Shown: positions 43,014 through 52,465, counted from the stretch's first letter. The stretch: DNA of 64,000 nucleotides from Silicimonas sp963779765 (GCA_963779765.1 CAVZZP010000002.1:372001-436000), one strand, 5' to 3'. Numbers and translations: made by a program. Notes: generated by a model not told the origin, from the sequence alone.

Positions 43014-44891
43014 ATGAGCACCCCGAACGACAACCCGGCCGATCCCTTCAAGAAGGCGCTGGCCGAGACCACCAAGACGCTTGCGGACGACCCCGAGTTG
43101 AACGTGACGTTCTCGGTCGATCCCCCCGGCATGTCCGCCGAGGGAATGCGGCTGCCGCAGGTCACGCGGCGGATGACGCGGGATGAGGTGCTTCTGGCGC
43201 GCGGGACCGCCGACAGCTATGCGCTGCGGCGCAGGTTCCACGACGAGGCGACGGCCAGCCGCTATGCGCCGCAGGGACCGCTTGCCCGCGAGATCTTCGA
43301 AGCCATGGAATGGGCGCGGTGCGAGGCCGTGGGCGCGCGCGCCATGCCGGGGACGCAGGGCAACATCGACGCGCGCATCGAGCACGAGGCGAAGCGGAAG
43401 GGCTACGACCAGGTCCGCGAGATCAACGAGGCGCCACTTCCGGTTGCGGCGGGGTATCTTGTCCGGCAACTGGCCAGCGGGCGGCCCCTGCCCCCGTCGG
43501 CCGGTCATCTTCTAGACCTCTGGCGCGACAGGATCGAGACGCAGGCGGGGGGGACGCTCGAGTCGCTGAAGGACAAGCTCACGGACCAGGCTGCCTTCGC
43601 GCGCTTCGCCCGCCAGGTGATCACCGATCTCGGCTATGGAGACCAGATCGGCGACGATCCCGATAGCGAGGACTCCGACGAGGATCAGGACGCCGAGCAG
43701 GACAGCGACCAGCAGGACAGCGACCAGGACCAGGACGACAGCCAGGATACGCAGGACGACAGCGACGCCGCTCCCGAGGAAAGCCAGGATCGCGCCGAGG
43801 ACGAGGCGCAGGCACAGGTCTCCATGGACGACCTGTCCGACGCCGAGGGCGGCGACGAGACCGAGATGCCGCAGGGCGAGGCCGAGATCGAGCCGCCGCA
43901 ACCGATGCCCGTCAGCGACGCCGACCCGAACTACAAGGTCTTCACCGGCGACTTCGACGAGGAGATCAAGGCCGAGGATCTGGCCGAACCGGAAGAGCTG
44001 GAGAGGTTGCGCGCCTACCTCGATCAGCAACTCGACCCCTTGAAGGGCGCGGTCGGGCGACTGGCGAACAAGCTTCAGCGCCGGCTTCAAGCGCAACAGA
44101 ACCGCTCGTGGCTTTTCGACTTGGACGAGGGCATCCTTGATGCTGCACGGCTGGCGCGGATCGTTGCCAACCCGACGGTGCCGCTGGCCTACAAGATGGA
44201 GAAGGACACCGAATTCCGCGACACGGTCGTGACGCTTCTTCTCGACAACTCGGGGTCCATGCGCGGTCGTCCCATCTCGATTGCCGCCATCTGTGCCGAT
44301 GTGCTGGCGCGCACGCTGGAACGCTGCAACGTCAAGGTCGAGATCCTGGGCTTCACCACGCGCGCCTGGAAGGGCGGACTATCGCGCGAGAAGTGGGTGG
44401 CCGAAGGGCGTCCGCAGGTGCCGGGCCGCCTGAACGACTTGCGCCACATCATCTACAAGTCCGCCGACGCGCCCTGGCGGCGGGCCCGGCAGAACCTTGG
44501 GCTCATGATGAAGGAAGGCCTTCTGAAAGAGAACATCGACGGCGAGGCGCTGGAATGGGCGCACCGCCGCCTTGCGCCTCGAAACGAGGCCCGCAAAATC
44601 CTGATGGTGATCTCGGACGGGGCGCCGGTCGACGATTCAACTTTGTCCGTCAACCCCGCGAATTTCCTGGAGAAACACCTCCGCGACGTGATTGCGATGA
44701 TCGAGCGGAAGAAGCGGGTTGAGCTTCTTGCAATCGGGATCGGGCATGACGTGACACGCTACTACGACCGCGCGGTGACGATCACTGACGTCGATCAGCT
44801 TGCCGGCGCCATGACAGAACAGCTTGCGTCGCTCTTCGAAAGCGATCCGCGCGCGCGCAAGCGGCTGAAGCGATTGCAGAAGGTGTCCTAG
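43014..44891 (+). CDS. cobT: Aerobic cobaltochelatase subunit CobT
   Basis: A 625-residue CobT. The N-terminal half is a helical partner domain. Residues about 205-320 are extremely acidic, with repeated D/E/Q/S tracts such as D-S-D-Q-Q-D-S-D-Q-D-Q-D, and the C-terminal third is a von Willebrand A domain with MIDAS motif D-N-S-G-S-M-R. CobT forms a ring complex with CobS on CobN. The start at 43014 (MSTPNDNPADP) begins the conserved part. No frame break despite the repetitive middle. cobN is outside the window. Confidence 0.93.
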   Translation: MSTPNDNPADPFKKALAETTKTLADDPELNVTFSVDPPGMSAEGMRLPQVTRRMTRDEVLLARGTADSYALRRRFHDEATASRYAPQGPLAREIFEAMEWARCEAVGARAMPGTQGNIDARIEHEAKRKGYDQVREINEAPLPVAAGYLVRQLASGRPLPPSAGHLLDLWRDRIETQAGGTLESLKDKLTDQAAFARFARQVITDLGYGDQIGDDPDSEDSDEDQDAEQDSDQQDSDQDQDDSQDTQDDSDAAPEESQDRAEDEAQAQVSMDDLSDAEGGDETEMPQGEAEIEPPQPMPVSDADPNYKVFTGDFDEEIKAEDLAEPEELERLRAYLDQQLDPLKGAVGRLANKLQRRLQAQQNRSWLFDLDEGILDAARLARIVANPTVPLAYKMEKDTEFRDTVVTLLLDNSGSMRGRPISIAAICADVLARTLERCNVKVEILGFTTRAWKGGLSREKWVAEGRPQVPGRLNDLRHIIYKSADAPWRRARQNLGLMMKEGLLKENIDGEALEWAHRRLAPRNEARKILMVISDGAPVDDSTLSVNPANFLEKHLRDVIAMIERKKRVELLAIGIGHDVTRYYDRAVTITDVDQLAGAMTEQLASLFESDPRARKRLKRLQKVS

Positions 44892-44911
44892 GACGCTGCT
44901 GCCAGGTCACG

Positions 44912-45412
44912 TCAATACGGATCGCGCAGCGGGAAACCGTAGTATCTTCGCCTACGGCCGCGCACGCGGATCGGCAGCAGATGCTCGGGATATCCGAACA
45001 GCAGAGCCAGCGCCTCGATGCCCACGAGAATGGCGATGAGCTTGGCGATGCGCCCGATCCACGAGGCGTCCTCCAGCATTTTGTCGCTGCGCATTTCGCC
45101 GCTGTCCGGATCGTATCGCCCCGGAACAACGTCGCCGGCCTCATGCTTGGCGGGACGAGACCAGATGTTTCCGGCATAGCTGTCCAACTCGACGCCATCG
45201 AGTGCAAGGACGGGGCGGTAGGTGAAAAGGCCGTCAGCATCCCGCCGCGAGTTGATCTTCAGCACGATCAGGGTCGCCGGATCGGATCTCGCGATGAACT
45301 CCTGCGACCCGTCGGCAAACAGCGCGCCGACGAGCCAAAACAGGATCGCTGCGATGGAATACTTAAGGCTGGCAAACATTCCGTTTCTGTCCGGTTCCTT
45401 CAGGTCCGCCAT
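44912..45412 (-). CDS. DUF3592-like membrane protein
   Basis: A protein of about 166 residues with helices near residues 15-33 and 125-145 flanking a soluble domain that has F-T-Y-R-P-V-L-A-L-D-G and P-G-R-Y-D-P-D-S-G, resembling DUF3592. The basic tail R-G-R-R-R-R-Y-Y is probably cytoplasmic. The start is uncertain: 45412 is used, with an ATG at 45379 also possible, and neither has a clear ribosome site. Function unknown. Confidence 0.55.
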   Translation of the reverse strand: MADLKEPDRNGMFASLKYSIAAILFWLVGALFADGSQEFIARSDPATLIVLKINSRRDADGLFTYRPVLALDGVELDSYAGNIWSRPAKHEAGDVVPGRYDPDSGEMRSDKMLEDASWIGRIAKLIAILVGIEALALLFGYPEHLLPIRVRGRRRRYYGFPLRDPY

Positions 45413-45531
45413 CGAGGACAGCATGGAAATGCGGCAGGCTCGTGGACATGGACGAATTCTCGAAGGCAATGCCGACTTGGCAGCCTCACATCGCGCTTGC
45501 GCCCTCGCCGCCCTTCCTGTTCCCTCCGCGC

Positions 45532-47322
45532 ATGTTCCAAAGCTTTGCTTCCACCGCCTCGCCCGACCAGGGACCGCCGCGTCTCGCAGCCCTTCGCGCC
45601 GAGATGGAGGCGGAGATGCTGGACGCCTTCCTTGTCCCCCGTTCGGATCGGCATCAGGGCGAATACGTGGCGCCGGCCGACGAGCGTCTGTCGTGGCTGA
45701 CGGGGTTCACGGGATCCGCCGGGTTCGCGGTCGTGACAGCCGAGGAAGCCGCGATCTTCGTGGACGGACGCTATCGGCTTCAGGTGGTCGCACAGGTGGC
45801 GCCGGATTTCACCCCGGTCGACTTCCCGAAAACCCGTCTCGGTCCGTGGCTCGCCGATCATCTGCCGGCGGGGGCACGAGTAGGGTTCGATCCCTGGCTC
45901 CACACGACGGACGAGATCGAGGCGGCGCGCAAGGCCGCGCCCGAGATCGGGCTCGTCGCCTGCGACAACCTCGTCGACCGGGTCTGGCCAGACCGCCCTC
46001 CTATGCCGTCAGCCCCGGTCAAGGCGCATCCGCTGGACGTCGCAGGCGAGACGTGCAGCGCGAAGCGGGCCCGGCTGGCCGATGAGCTGCGCCTTGCAGG
46101 TCAGCGGGCCGCTGTCCTCACCCTGCCCGACTCGATTTGCTGGCTTCTGAACATCCGCGGCTCGGACGTGGCGCGAAACCCGGTGGTCCAGGCCTTCGCC
46201 ATCCTCTTCGACGACGGGCGCGTCTCGGTCTTTTCGGACCCTCAGAAGTTCGACGACCTCGCAAGGGATCCGGACGTCGACATTCATCACTGGGAGGCGT
46301 TCGAGGCGGCTCTCACACAGCTCTCCGGCCCGGTGCGCGTCGACCGCAAGACAGCGCCCGTCGCGGTCGCGACCATTCTCAGCGAGGCCGAGGTCGAGGC
46401 TCGTTGGGGCGACGATCCCTGTATCCTGCCGAAGGCGCGGAAGAACCCGGCCGAGATAGAGGGGATGCGCGAGGTGCATCTGATCGACGGCGCGGCCATG
46501 ATCGAATTCCTGCGCTGGCTCGACGACCGCGCGCCCAAGGGCGGGCTGACCGAGATCGGCGCGGTGAAGGCGCTGGAGGGCTTTCGCCGTCAATCGAACC
46601 AGCTTCAGGACATATCTTTCGAGACGATCTCGGGCGCAGGTCCGAACGGCGCGATCATCCACTATCGCGTCACCGAAGATACTGACCGTGAAATCCGGTC
46701 AGGCGAACTGTTTCTGATCGATTCCGGCGGGCAGTACCTGAAGGGAACGACCGACATCACGCGTACGGTGATCGTGGGCGAAGCGACCGACGAGATGCGG
46801 ACGCAGTTCACCCGCGTGCTTCAGGGCCTTATCGCCGTGTCGATGGCGCGCTTCCCGCGCGGCGTCTCGGGGCGCGACATCGACCCCTTGGCCCGTGCGG
46901 CGCTTTGGCGTGCGGGGCAGGACTTCGACCACGGGACCGGGCACGGCGTCGGTGCGTATCTGTCGGTCCACGAGGGGCCGCAACGCATCTCTCGCATCTC
47001 AGAGGTGCCGCTCGAACCCGGAATGATCCTCTCGAACGAACCCGGTTACTATCGTGACGGCGCCTATGGCATCCGGCTGGAAAACCTTATCGTCGTCCGA
47101 GAAGCCGAGAAGATCGGAGACATGCGCGATCAACTCGACTTCGAGACCCTGACCTTCGTGCCCTTCGACCGGCAATTGATCGACACAAGCCAGCTAGGAC
47201 CTTGGGAAATCGACTGGCTTGACCGCTACCATGCCGAAGTGCGACAGAAGCTGACTGACCGAATTTCGTCGGAGGCGCGGGACTGGCTCGATGCCGCCAC
47301 GGCGCCCCTGCCCCGCGCGTGA
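45532..47322 (+). CDS. Xaa-Pro aminopeptidase (M24B)
   Basis: A 596-residue aminopeptidase P of the long, three-domain type. It starts MFQSFASTASPDQGPPRLAA, with two creatinase-like N-terminal domains (residues about 15-310) and a C-terminal pita-bread domain. Metal ligands are in L-I-D-S-G-G-Q-Y, T-T-D-I-T-R-T, G-T-G-H-G-V-G, S-N-E-P-G-Y-Y and R-L-E-N-L. It removes N-terminal residues before proline. Earlier in-frame ATGs exist at 45442, but conserved sequence begins at 45532. Cytoplasmic. Confidence 0.9.
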   Translation: MFQSFASTASPDQGPPRLAALRAEMEAEMLDAFLVPRSDRHQGEYVAPADERLSWLTGFTGSAGFAVVTAEEAAIFVDGRYRLQVVAQVAPDFTPVDFPKTRLGPWLADHLPAGARVGFDPWLHTTDEIEAARKAAPEIGLVACDNLVDRVWPDRPPMPSAPVKAHPLDVAGETCSAKRARLADELRLAGQRAAVLTLPDSICWLLNIRGSDVARNPVVQAFAILFDDGRVSVFSDPQKFDDLARDPDVDIHHWEAFEAALTQLSGPVRVDRKTAPVAVATILSEAEVEARWGDDPCILPKARKNPAEIEGMREVHLIDGAAMIEFLRWLDDRAPKGGLTEIGAVKALEGFRRQSNQLQDISFETISGAGPNGAIIHYRVTEDTDREIRSGELFLIDSGGQYLKGTTDITRTVIVGEATDEMRTQFTRVLQGLIAVSMARFPRGVSGRDIDPLARAALWRAGQDFDHGTGHGVGAYLSVHEGPQRISRISEVPLEPGMILSNEPGYYRDGAYGIRLENLIVVREAEKIGDMRDQLDFETLTFVPFDRQLIDTSQLGPWEIDWLDRYHAEVRQKLTDRISSEARDWLDAATAPLPRA

Positions 47323-47374
47323 CACGCCATCGTCACCCGCGCGAGGCAGGATCGACAGCAGACAGGAGGATGAC

Positions 47375-47719
47375 ATGGCCGATCATATCCGGATCGCTCC
47401 GGCCGAGGGAACGTGGGTGGTCCGCGCCGGCGGCGCCGTCATCGGGGAAAGCGACGACGCGCTGAAGCTCGAAGAGGACGGCTATCCCTTCGTCGTCTAC
47501 TTCCCGCGCGAGGACATCGCGATGGAATTTCTCGACGTGACCGACAAGGTGACGACCTGCCCTTACAAGGGTCAGGCCGCGCATTATTCCATCGTCACTC
47601 GCAGCACCGTCCTCGAAAACGCGGCGTGGTCCTACGAGAGCCCCAAGGCCGAGGTGTCGCAGATCGAGGGACATATCGCCTTCTACGCCACCGACACGGT
47701 CGCCATCGAGCAGGTCTGA
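47375..47719 (+). CDS. DUF427 protein
   Basis: A 114-residue DUF427 domain protein: V-R-A-G-G-A-V-I-G-E-S near residue 17, V-Y-F-P-R-E-D-I in the middle and T-C-P-Y-K-G-Q-A-A-H-Y, the family hallmark. AGGAGG lies 5 bases before the ATG. It follows the aminopeptidase gene by about 52 bp and converges on the ClC gene. Biochemical role unknown. Confidence 0.85.
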   Translation: MADHIRIAPAEGTWVVRAGGAVIGESDDALKLEEDGYPFVVYFPREDIAMEFLDVTDKVTTCPYKGQAAHYSIVTRSTVLENAAWSYESPKAEVSQIEGHIAFYATDTVAIEQV

Positions 47720-47723
47720 CGGT

Positions 47724-49415
47724 TCAGCGGTGTTCCTCGGCCGCGGTCGCGGCCAGTGCACGGTTATAGGCGCGCAGCGCGTCGACGTGGAACAGAGCGC
47801 CGTGAATCCGGGGCGCCTCGCCCTCGCTGCCAAGCGTCACGACCGGCAGGAAGGCGTGGCTCGTGTTCTCGAACAGCGGAAGCGCGGTCTCCAGCGTGGC
47901 GTTCGGATCGACCCAATGGCCGTCCTCGATGGCGGACCAGACGGCGTCTTCGGGCGCATAGCGCGGATCCTCGGGTTTGCGCATGACGTTCGCTACCCGG
48001 AAGAGCGACAGAAGGTAGGCCTGCGGTCCCTGCGAGAGGTGGACGTTTCGCCGCTCGAGCTGAGTCAGGAAGAACGAGCGGTGGACGAGGCGCGAGGCAA
48101 GGCTCGTGGACATCGACACGGCGACCATCACCGCCAGGCCCGTCTGCCAGTCTCCCGTCAGTTCGAAGACGATGAGCGTGGTCGAAATGGGCGCGCCAAG
48201 GACGGCCGCCGCGACAGCGCCCATGCCAGCCAGCGCGTAGAGCGTCTCGGAGCCGGAATTATCGGGGAAGATCGCCGTCGCCGTCAGCCCGAAGGCCAGA
48301 CCCAGAAGGGCGCCGACCATCAGCGAGGGCGAAAAAATGCCGCCGCCCATCCGCCCGCCAAAGGTGATGGCGACCGCGATCACCTTGATGATGCAGAAGA
48401 CCACAGCTTCGCGCCATCCAAGGGCGCCCGTCAGCGCGGCCGAGGTCGTCTCGTAGCCCACGCCTATGATGTGCGGAAAGGCGAGCGCGATCAGGCCAAG
48501 GAGCAGGCCCGACAGCGCCGGCCGCAAGACGCGCGGAAGACCGGTGCGTTCCTTGAAGCGGGTGACGAGATCGTCGGCCAGGAAGATGGTGCCCATCATC
48601 ACGGCGGCGACCAGTCCCGACAGCAGACCCAGAAGGAGGAAGGCGGGCAGCTCGACGTAGAAAGACAGGCTGCCTTCCTGCGCCAGGGTGAACTCGGTCA
48701 CGTCGCCGAAGACCAGGCGCGAGACGACCGTGCCTGCGACGCTGGCGATTACGATCGGCGCGAAGGCATGGGCCGCGAAGTGCCGGAGGATGACCTCGAG
48801 CGCGAAGAGCGCGCCCGCGATCGGTGCGTTGAACGAAGCTGAGACGGCGGCGGCGACAGCACATCCCAGGAGGTCTCGGCCCGTGATGCCATCGGCGTTT
48901 ATCCGGCGCGACACCCACGACGAGATCACGGCGGCAAGGTGAACGACCGGGCCTTCGCGTCCGCTCGAGCCGCCTGTGGACAGAGTAATGAGCGAGGCGG
49001 CAGCCGAGGCAAGCCCTTCCTTCGTATGGACGCGACCCTCGTTCAGCGCGGCGCCCTCAATGACTTCCGCCACCGACTTGGCCCTGTGATCGGCGGTGAA
49101 GCGGTTCAGGATCAGGCCCACAACAAGACCGCCCACCACCGGGATGGCGACGATCCAGTACCATGCCAGCGTCTGGGCGAAGGTGCGCATCAAACGGGGC
49201 TCGTCAGTGCCGTAAAGCGTCGATTGGAGGACGTTGATCCCGAGCCGGAAAAGAACCGCCGCGCATCCGGCAGCGAGACCGATGACAAGGGCGATGAACC
49301 AGAACTGGACCTTGTCCGGACCCCGTTCTCGCATCAGTCGCCATGCCCGAAGGATTTCTTTCCCGACCTTGTCAGCCAGGAAGGCGATCCAATTCTGCGA
49401 TGGCGGGGTGTCCAT
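47724..49415 (-). CDS. ClC-type chloride channel/transporter
   Basis: A 563-residue ClC protein with about 16 membrane segments. The anion-pathway motifs are G-S-S-G-R-E-G-P (gating Glu), with G-G-I-F-S-P-S-L further on. The last 100 residues are soluble, resembling a CBS-type half. Start at 49415 follows AGGAG by 7 bases; longer in-frame starts read through the antisense of pxpA. Either Cl-/H+ exchange or channel activity is possible; a Glu in L-F-A-L-E-V-I-L may correspond to the proton Glu of exchangers. Confidence 0.88.
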   Translation of the reverse strand: MDTPPSQNWIAFLADKVGKEILRAWRLMRERGPDKVQFWFIALVIGLAAGCAAVLFRLGINVLQSTLYGTDEPRLMRTFAQTLAWYWIVAIPVVGGLVVGLILNRFTADHRAKSVAEVIEGAALNEGRVHTKEGLASAAASLITLSTGGSSGREGPVVHLAAVISSWVSRRINADGITGRDLLGCAVAAAVSASFNAPIAGALFALEVILRHFAAHAFAPIVIASVAGTVVSRLVFGDVTEFTLAQEGSLSFYVELPAFLLLGLLSGLVAAVMMGTIFLADDLVTRFKERTGLPRVLRPALSGLLLGLIALAFPHIIGVGYETTSAALTGALGWREAVVFCIIKVIAVAITFGGRMGGGIFSPSLMVGALLGLAFGLTATAIFPDNSGSETLYALAGMGAVAAAVLGAPISTTLIVFELTGDWQTGLAVMVAVSMSTSLASRLVHRSFFLTQLERRNVHLSQGPQAYLLSLFRVANVMRKPEDPRYAPEDAVWSAIEDGHWVDPNATLETALPLFENTSHAFLPVVTLGSEGEAPRIHGALFHVDALRAYNRALAATAAEEHR

Positions 49416-49532
49416 TCCGATCTCCTGCCCCGTTCGTAGGACAATGAGCCTTGTACCGAAAGGCCCCTGCGATGCGATTTGGGCAATGCTGTGGACTTGC
49501 GCATCGGACGATGCCCAAGGCATCCTTCCGCC

Positions 49533-50306
49533 ATGACATTTTCGGTCGATCTCAATTCGGACATGGGCGAGGGCTTCGGCCCTTGGAAGATGGGCGACGA
49601 TGCGGAGCTTCTGCGGATCGTCACCTCGGCCAACATCGCCTGCGGCTTCCATGCGGGCGACGCCGACACGATGGCGGCGACGATGCGGCTGGCGGTAGAA
49701 CACGGCGTGGGAATTGGCGCGCACCCGGGCTTTGCAGACCTTCAAGGCTTCGGGCGGCGACAGATGCAGGTGCCGATGCCGACGCTCGCAAACATGGTCC
49801 GCTATCAGGTCGGCGCGGCTCAGGCGATGGCGCGTGCTGCGGGCGGCGAGGTGCGGCATCTGAAGCTGCATGGCGCGCTCTCGAACATGGCCTGCCAGGA
49901 CGAGGCGATGGCGCGCGCCTGCTTCGAGGCGGCGCTCGATGTCGCGCCCGACATCGTCATCATGGGGCTGGCGGCGACGGTGATGGAGAAAGTGGCGCTC
50001 GACCTCGGCTGCAACTGGGCGGGAGAGATTTTCGCGGACCGCGCCTACAACGCTGACGGAACGCTCGTCGACCGGAGGTTGCCCGGCGCGATGATCCATG
50101 ACGGGGCCGAAGCAGCAAGTCGCATGGTCGAATTCGTGAGGGCTGGAGCCATCCTTGCAGGCGACGGATCACGGCTTGAGACGCGGATCGACAGCATCTG
50201 CGTTCATGGTGACAGTCCGCAAGCGGTGGCGCTGGCTCAGGCCGTGAGGGACGGCCTCTCGGAAGCCGGGATCGAGGTCCGTCCGTTCGACGGAAAGCCC
50301 CTTTGA
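49533..50306 (+). CDS. pxpA: 5-oxoprolinase subunit A (LamB/YcsF)
   Basis: A 257-residue LamB/YcsF protein starting MTFSVDLNSDMGEGFG, with I-A-C-G-F-H-A-G-D and G-A-H-P-G-F-A-D-L-Q-G-F-G-R-R, all diagnostic. With PxpB and PxpC it hydrolyses 5-oxoproline; those partners are not in the window. The start is the ATG at 49533. Divergent from the ClC gene with about 117 bp between, which shows no clear operator. Confidence 0.93.
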   Translation: MTFSVDLNSDMGEGFGPWKMGDDAELLRIVTSANIACGFHAGDADTMAATMRLAVEHGVGIGAHPGFADLQGFGRRQMQVPMPTLANMVRYQVGAAQAMARAAGGEVRHLKLHGALSNMACQDEAMARACFEAALDVAPDIVIMGLAATVMEKVALDLGCNWAGEIFADRAYNADGTLVDRRLPGAMIHDGAEAASRMVEFVRAGAILAGDGSRLETRIDSICVHGDSPQAVALAQAVRDGLSEAGIEVRPFDGKPL

Positions 50307-50310
50307 CGAT

Positions 50311-50568
50311 TCAATAGACGTGGGGAACCAGGGGATCGGCCTCAACGCGCAGCTGGCGGTCCCAGCCGGCGTCGAGGTCGGTCACCTTGCTCAGCACCCT
50401 GAGGATCCGGGTCGAGGGAACCCCGGCGAAACTGCAGAAGTCCAGATCGTCCTCAAGTGCTGCGAGTTCGTCGTCGGCGAGCGACGAAATAGCCTGTGAG
50501 AGGGTTTCAGCATCGACGACGGCGAGAGGAGCGGAATGGACGGCGTTATCGGAGATGAAGTCGAACAT
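50311..50568 (-). CDS. Small acidic protein of unknown function, 85 residues
   Basis: An 85-residue acidic protein: M-F-D-F-I-S-D-N-A-V-H-S, then a helical segment with S-S-L-A-D-D-E-L-A-A-L-E-D-D-L-D. No membrane helix or known domain. The ATG at 50568 is preceded by an in-frame TTG, and the ribosome site is weak. Its stop lies 4 bp from the pxpA stop. A real gene is likely but not certain. Confidence 0.45.
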   Translation of the reverse strand: MFDFISDNAVHSAPLAVVDAETLSQAISSLADDELAALEDDLDFCSFAGVPSTRILRVLSKVTDLDAGWDRQLRVEADPLVPHVY

Positions 50569-50718
50569 GGGACACAACTCATATGCTTACACTGTACGTC
50601 CTGATTACCAAAAATGCGCTGCAATCTCCACATGTAATTTCCGCAGTTTTTGCACGCATGTGGCGATAATGGGGCAAATGCGCCTTATTTTGGCCGCATT
50701 TGAGCTCGCACACGGAAG

Positions 50719-50740
50719 TTCCGCGGAATTTTCGCGAAAA
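50719..50740. promoter_or_regulatory. Abutting palindromes TTCCGCGGAA and TTTTCGCGAAAA
   Basis: Two perfect palindromes (10 and 12 bp) lie end to end in the 255-bp AT-richer gap 50569-50823. A further CCACATG...CATGTGG repeat lies at about 50628-50663. They probably mark the control region of the gene at 50824 or the divergent one at 50568. Confidence 0.4.
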
Positions 50741-50823
50741 CTCCCCTCACCTACCATGAAGCGACCTCAATCCACGCCCAATGGAGAGAGGTAACGACGT
50801 GACACGTGACGGGAGAGACAAGA

Positions 50824-51024
50824 ATGAAGAAAGTCGCCGGATCGGATGCCCTCGAGCGGGCCTTGGGTTTCGGGCTTTTCACGCTCTATCTCGTCACGTC
50901 CGTGCGCCTCTGCCGCTATTCGACGTGGCGGCAGGCGGGCTCGCCCAATCCGTTTCTGCCGCCGGCAATGAAAGTCGCTGTCGCCGCCTACGAGCGGCAG
51001 CGGGTCGCTCTTACGCTGAACTGA
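50824..51024 (+). CDS. Small basic protein, 66 residues, unknown
   Basis: A 66-residue basic protein starting MKKVAGSDALERALGFGLF, with one moderately hydrophobic segment (F-G-L-F-T-L-Y-L-V-T-S-V) and a C-terminal helix. GGAG precedes the ATG by about 9 bases. No named family. It lies downstream of a palindrome-rich gap and converges on tig. The coding call rests on the ribosome site and codon use. Confidence 0.5.
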   Translation: MKKVAGSDALERALGFGLFTLYLVTSVRLCRYSTWRQAGSPNPFLPPAMKVAVAAYERQRVALTLN

Positions 51025-51050
51025 TCCACCCGAAGACCGCGCAAGAAAAA

Positions 51051-51070
51051 GGCCGCCTCTCAGGGCGGCC
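51051..51070 (-). terminator. Intrinsic terminator of tig
   Basis: Perfect 7-bp stem GGCCGCC/GGCGGCC with a 6-base loop; on the minus strand it is followed by TTTTT. It lies 27 bp after the trigger factor stop. Confidence 0.75.
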
Positions 51071-51096
51071 ATTCTCATTGCTGGTTCGGCCCGGGC

Positions 51097-52428
51097 CTAT
51101 TCGTCGTCAAGCGCGTCGACCGCCTTCTGAAGCGCATCCTTGGAGGACTTCTTTTCCTTCACGGTCGTCTGCTCGAAGATGTGGTCCACGACCTTGTCTT
51201 CGAAGATCGGCGCCTGAAGCTGCTGACGCATCTGGGCGTTCTGCTGAACGAATTCGAAGAACTGGCGCTCTTGTCCGGGATACTGGCGAGCCTGGTTCAT
51301 CACGGCCTGGGTCATCTCGGCATCGGTCACCTTGATCTCGGCCTTCTGACCCAGATCTGCGAGAAGAAGGCCAAGGCGCACGCGGCGCTCTGCCAGCTTC
51401 TTGTGCTCGTCCGTCGGTTCGATCTTGTCGTGGTTGTGACCCTGATGCTCGGGGTTCTCGTCGTGCCAGAGCTGGTGCGCGATCTGGGCGGCCTCGGCTT
51501 CAACCAGCGACGGCGGCAGATCGAACGACACCGCATCGTCCAGCGCATCGAGAAGCGCGCGCTTCATCACGGCGCGCGAGGCGCTGTCATATTCAGACTT
51601 GATCCGGTCCGACACCTGCGTCTTCAGCGCGTCAAGGCTTTCGGCGCCGTATTTCTTCGCCAGATCGTCGTCAAGCGTCGCCGGCTTCGGTTCCTTCACC
51701 GCCTTGACGGTGACGTCGAAGGTCGCAGCCTTGCCGGCGAGCTCCTTGTTGCCGTAGGCTTCGGGGAAGCTGACCTCGACCGACTTCTCGTCACCCGCCT
51801 TCACGCCGACGAGTTGCTCTTCAAAGCCGGGGATGAACTGGCCCGAACCGAGCGTCAGGGGAAAGTCCTCGGCCGCCCCGCCCTGGAACGCTTCGCCGCC
51901 GACCTTGCCGACAAAGTCGATAACGACCTGATCGCCGTCCTTGGCTTTCGAACCCTTCTTGCGGTCCTCGAAGTTCTGGGAGCTTTCGGCAAGCTTCTGA
52001 AGAGCCTCGTCGACTGACGCGTCGTCGGCCTCGACAACCAGCTTTTCCAGTTTGATCTTCGACAGGTCGACCTCGGGAATATCGGGCAGCGCCTCGTAGG
52101 TCATGTCGACCTCGACGTCGTCGCCTTCCTTCCAGCCTTCGTTCTTCATTTCGACCTTCGGCTGCATCGCCGGACGGTCGCCCAAGTCCTCGAAATGCTT
52201 GGCCATGACGCCGTCGACGCTCTCCTGCATCGCCTCGCCCAAAAGCCGGGGGCCGAACTGCTTGCGCAGAAGCGCCATTGGCACCTTGCCCTTGCGGAAG
52301 CCCTTCATCTCGACCTCGGGGGCCGCCTCGGCGAGCTTCTCGTTGACCTTCGCGTCCAGTTCCTCGGCGGTGACGATCAGCTTGTAGCCGCGCATCAGCC
52401 CTTCGTTCAGCGTCTGGGTGACCTGCAT
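51097..52428 (-). CDS. tig: Trigger factor
   Basis: A 443-residue ribosome-associated chaperone and prolyl isomerase. The N-terminal ribosome-binding motif appears as G-F-R-K-G-K-V-P near residue 44. The FKBP-type domain lies at about 160-245 (G-D-Q-V-V-I-D-F-V-G-K) and the helical substrate domain follows. GAGGA precedes the ATG and an intrinsic terminator follows the stop. Complete, no break. Confidence 0.96.
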   Translation of the reverse strand: MQVTQTLNEGLMRGYKLIVTAEELDAKVNEKLAEAAPEVEMKGFRKGKVPMALLRKQFGPRLLGEAMQESVDGVMAKHFEDLGDRPAMQPKVEMKNEGWKEGDDVEVDMTYEALPDIPEVDLSKIKLEKLVVEADDASVDEALQKLAESSQNFEDRKKGSKAKDGDQVVIDFVGKVGGEAFQGGAAEDFPLTLGSGQFIPGFEEQLVGVKAGDEKSVEVSFPEAYGNKELAGKAATFDVTVKAVKEPKPATLDDDLAKKYGAESLDALKTQVSDRIKSEYDSASRAVMKRALLDALDDAVSFDLPPSLVEAEAAQIAHQLWHDENPEHQGHNHDKIEPTDEHKKLAERRVRLGLLLADLGQKAEIKVTDAEMTQAVMNQARQYPGQERQFFEFVQQNAQMRQQLQAPIFEDKVVDHIFEQTTVKEKKSSKDALQKAVDALDDE

Positions 52429-52446
52429 GGGTATCCTCGTGTCTGT

Positions 52447-52465
52447 CCCGCGCGCGTGCGGCGCG
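52447..52465. terminator. GC hairpin between phosphoesterase and tig
   Basis: Perfect 7-bp stem CCCGCGC/GCGCGGG with loop GTGCG, in the 111-bp gap after the phosphoesterase stop and before the tig start. It may end the upstream transcript or form part of the tig leader. No U tract. Confidence 0.4.

Noticed and set aside
47730..48842. A 370-codon frame opposite the ClC gene
   Set aside because: Shadow of a well-conserved membrane protein; highly charged with no domain.
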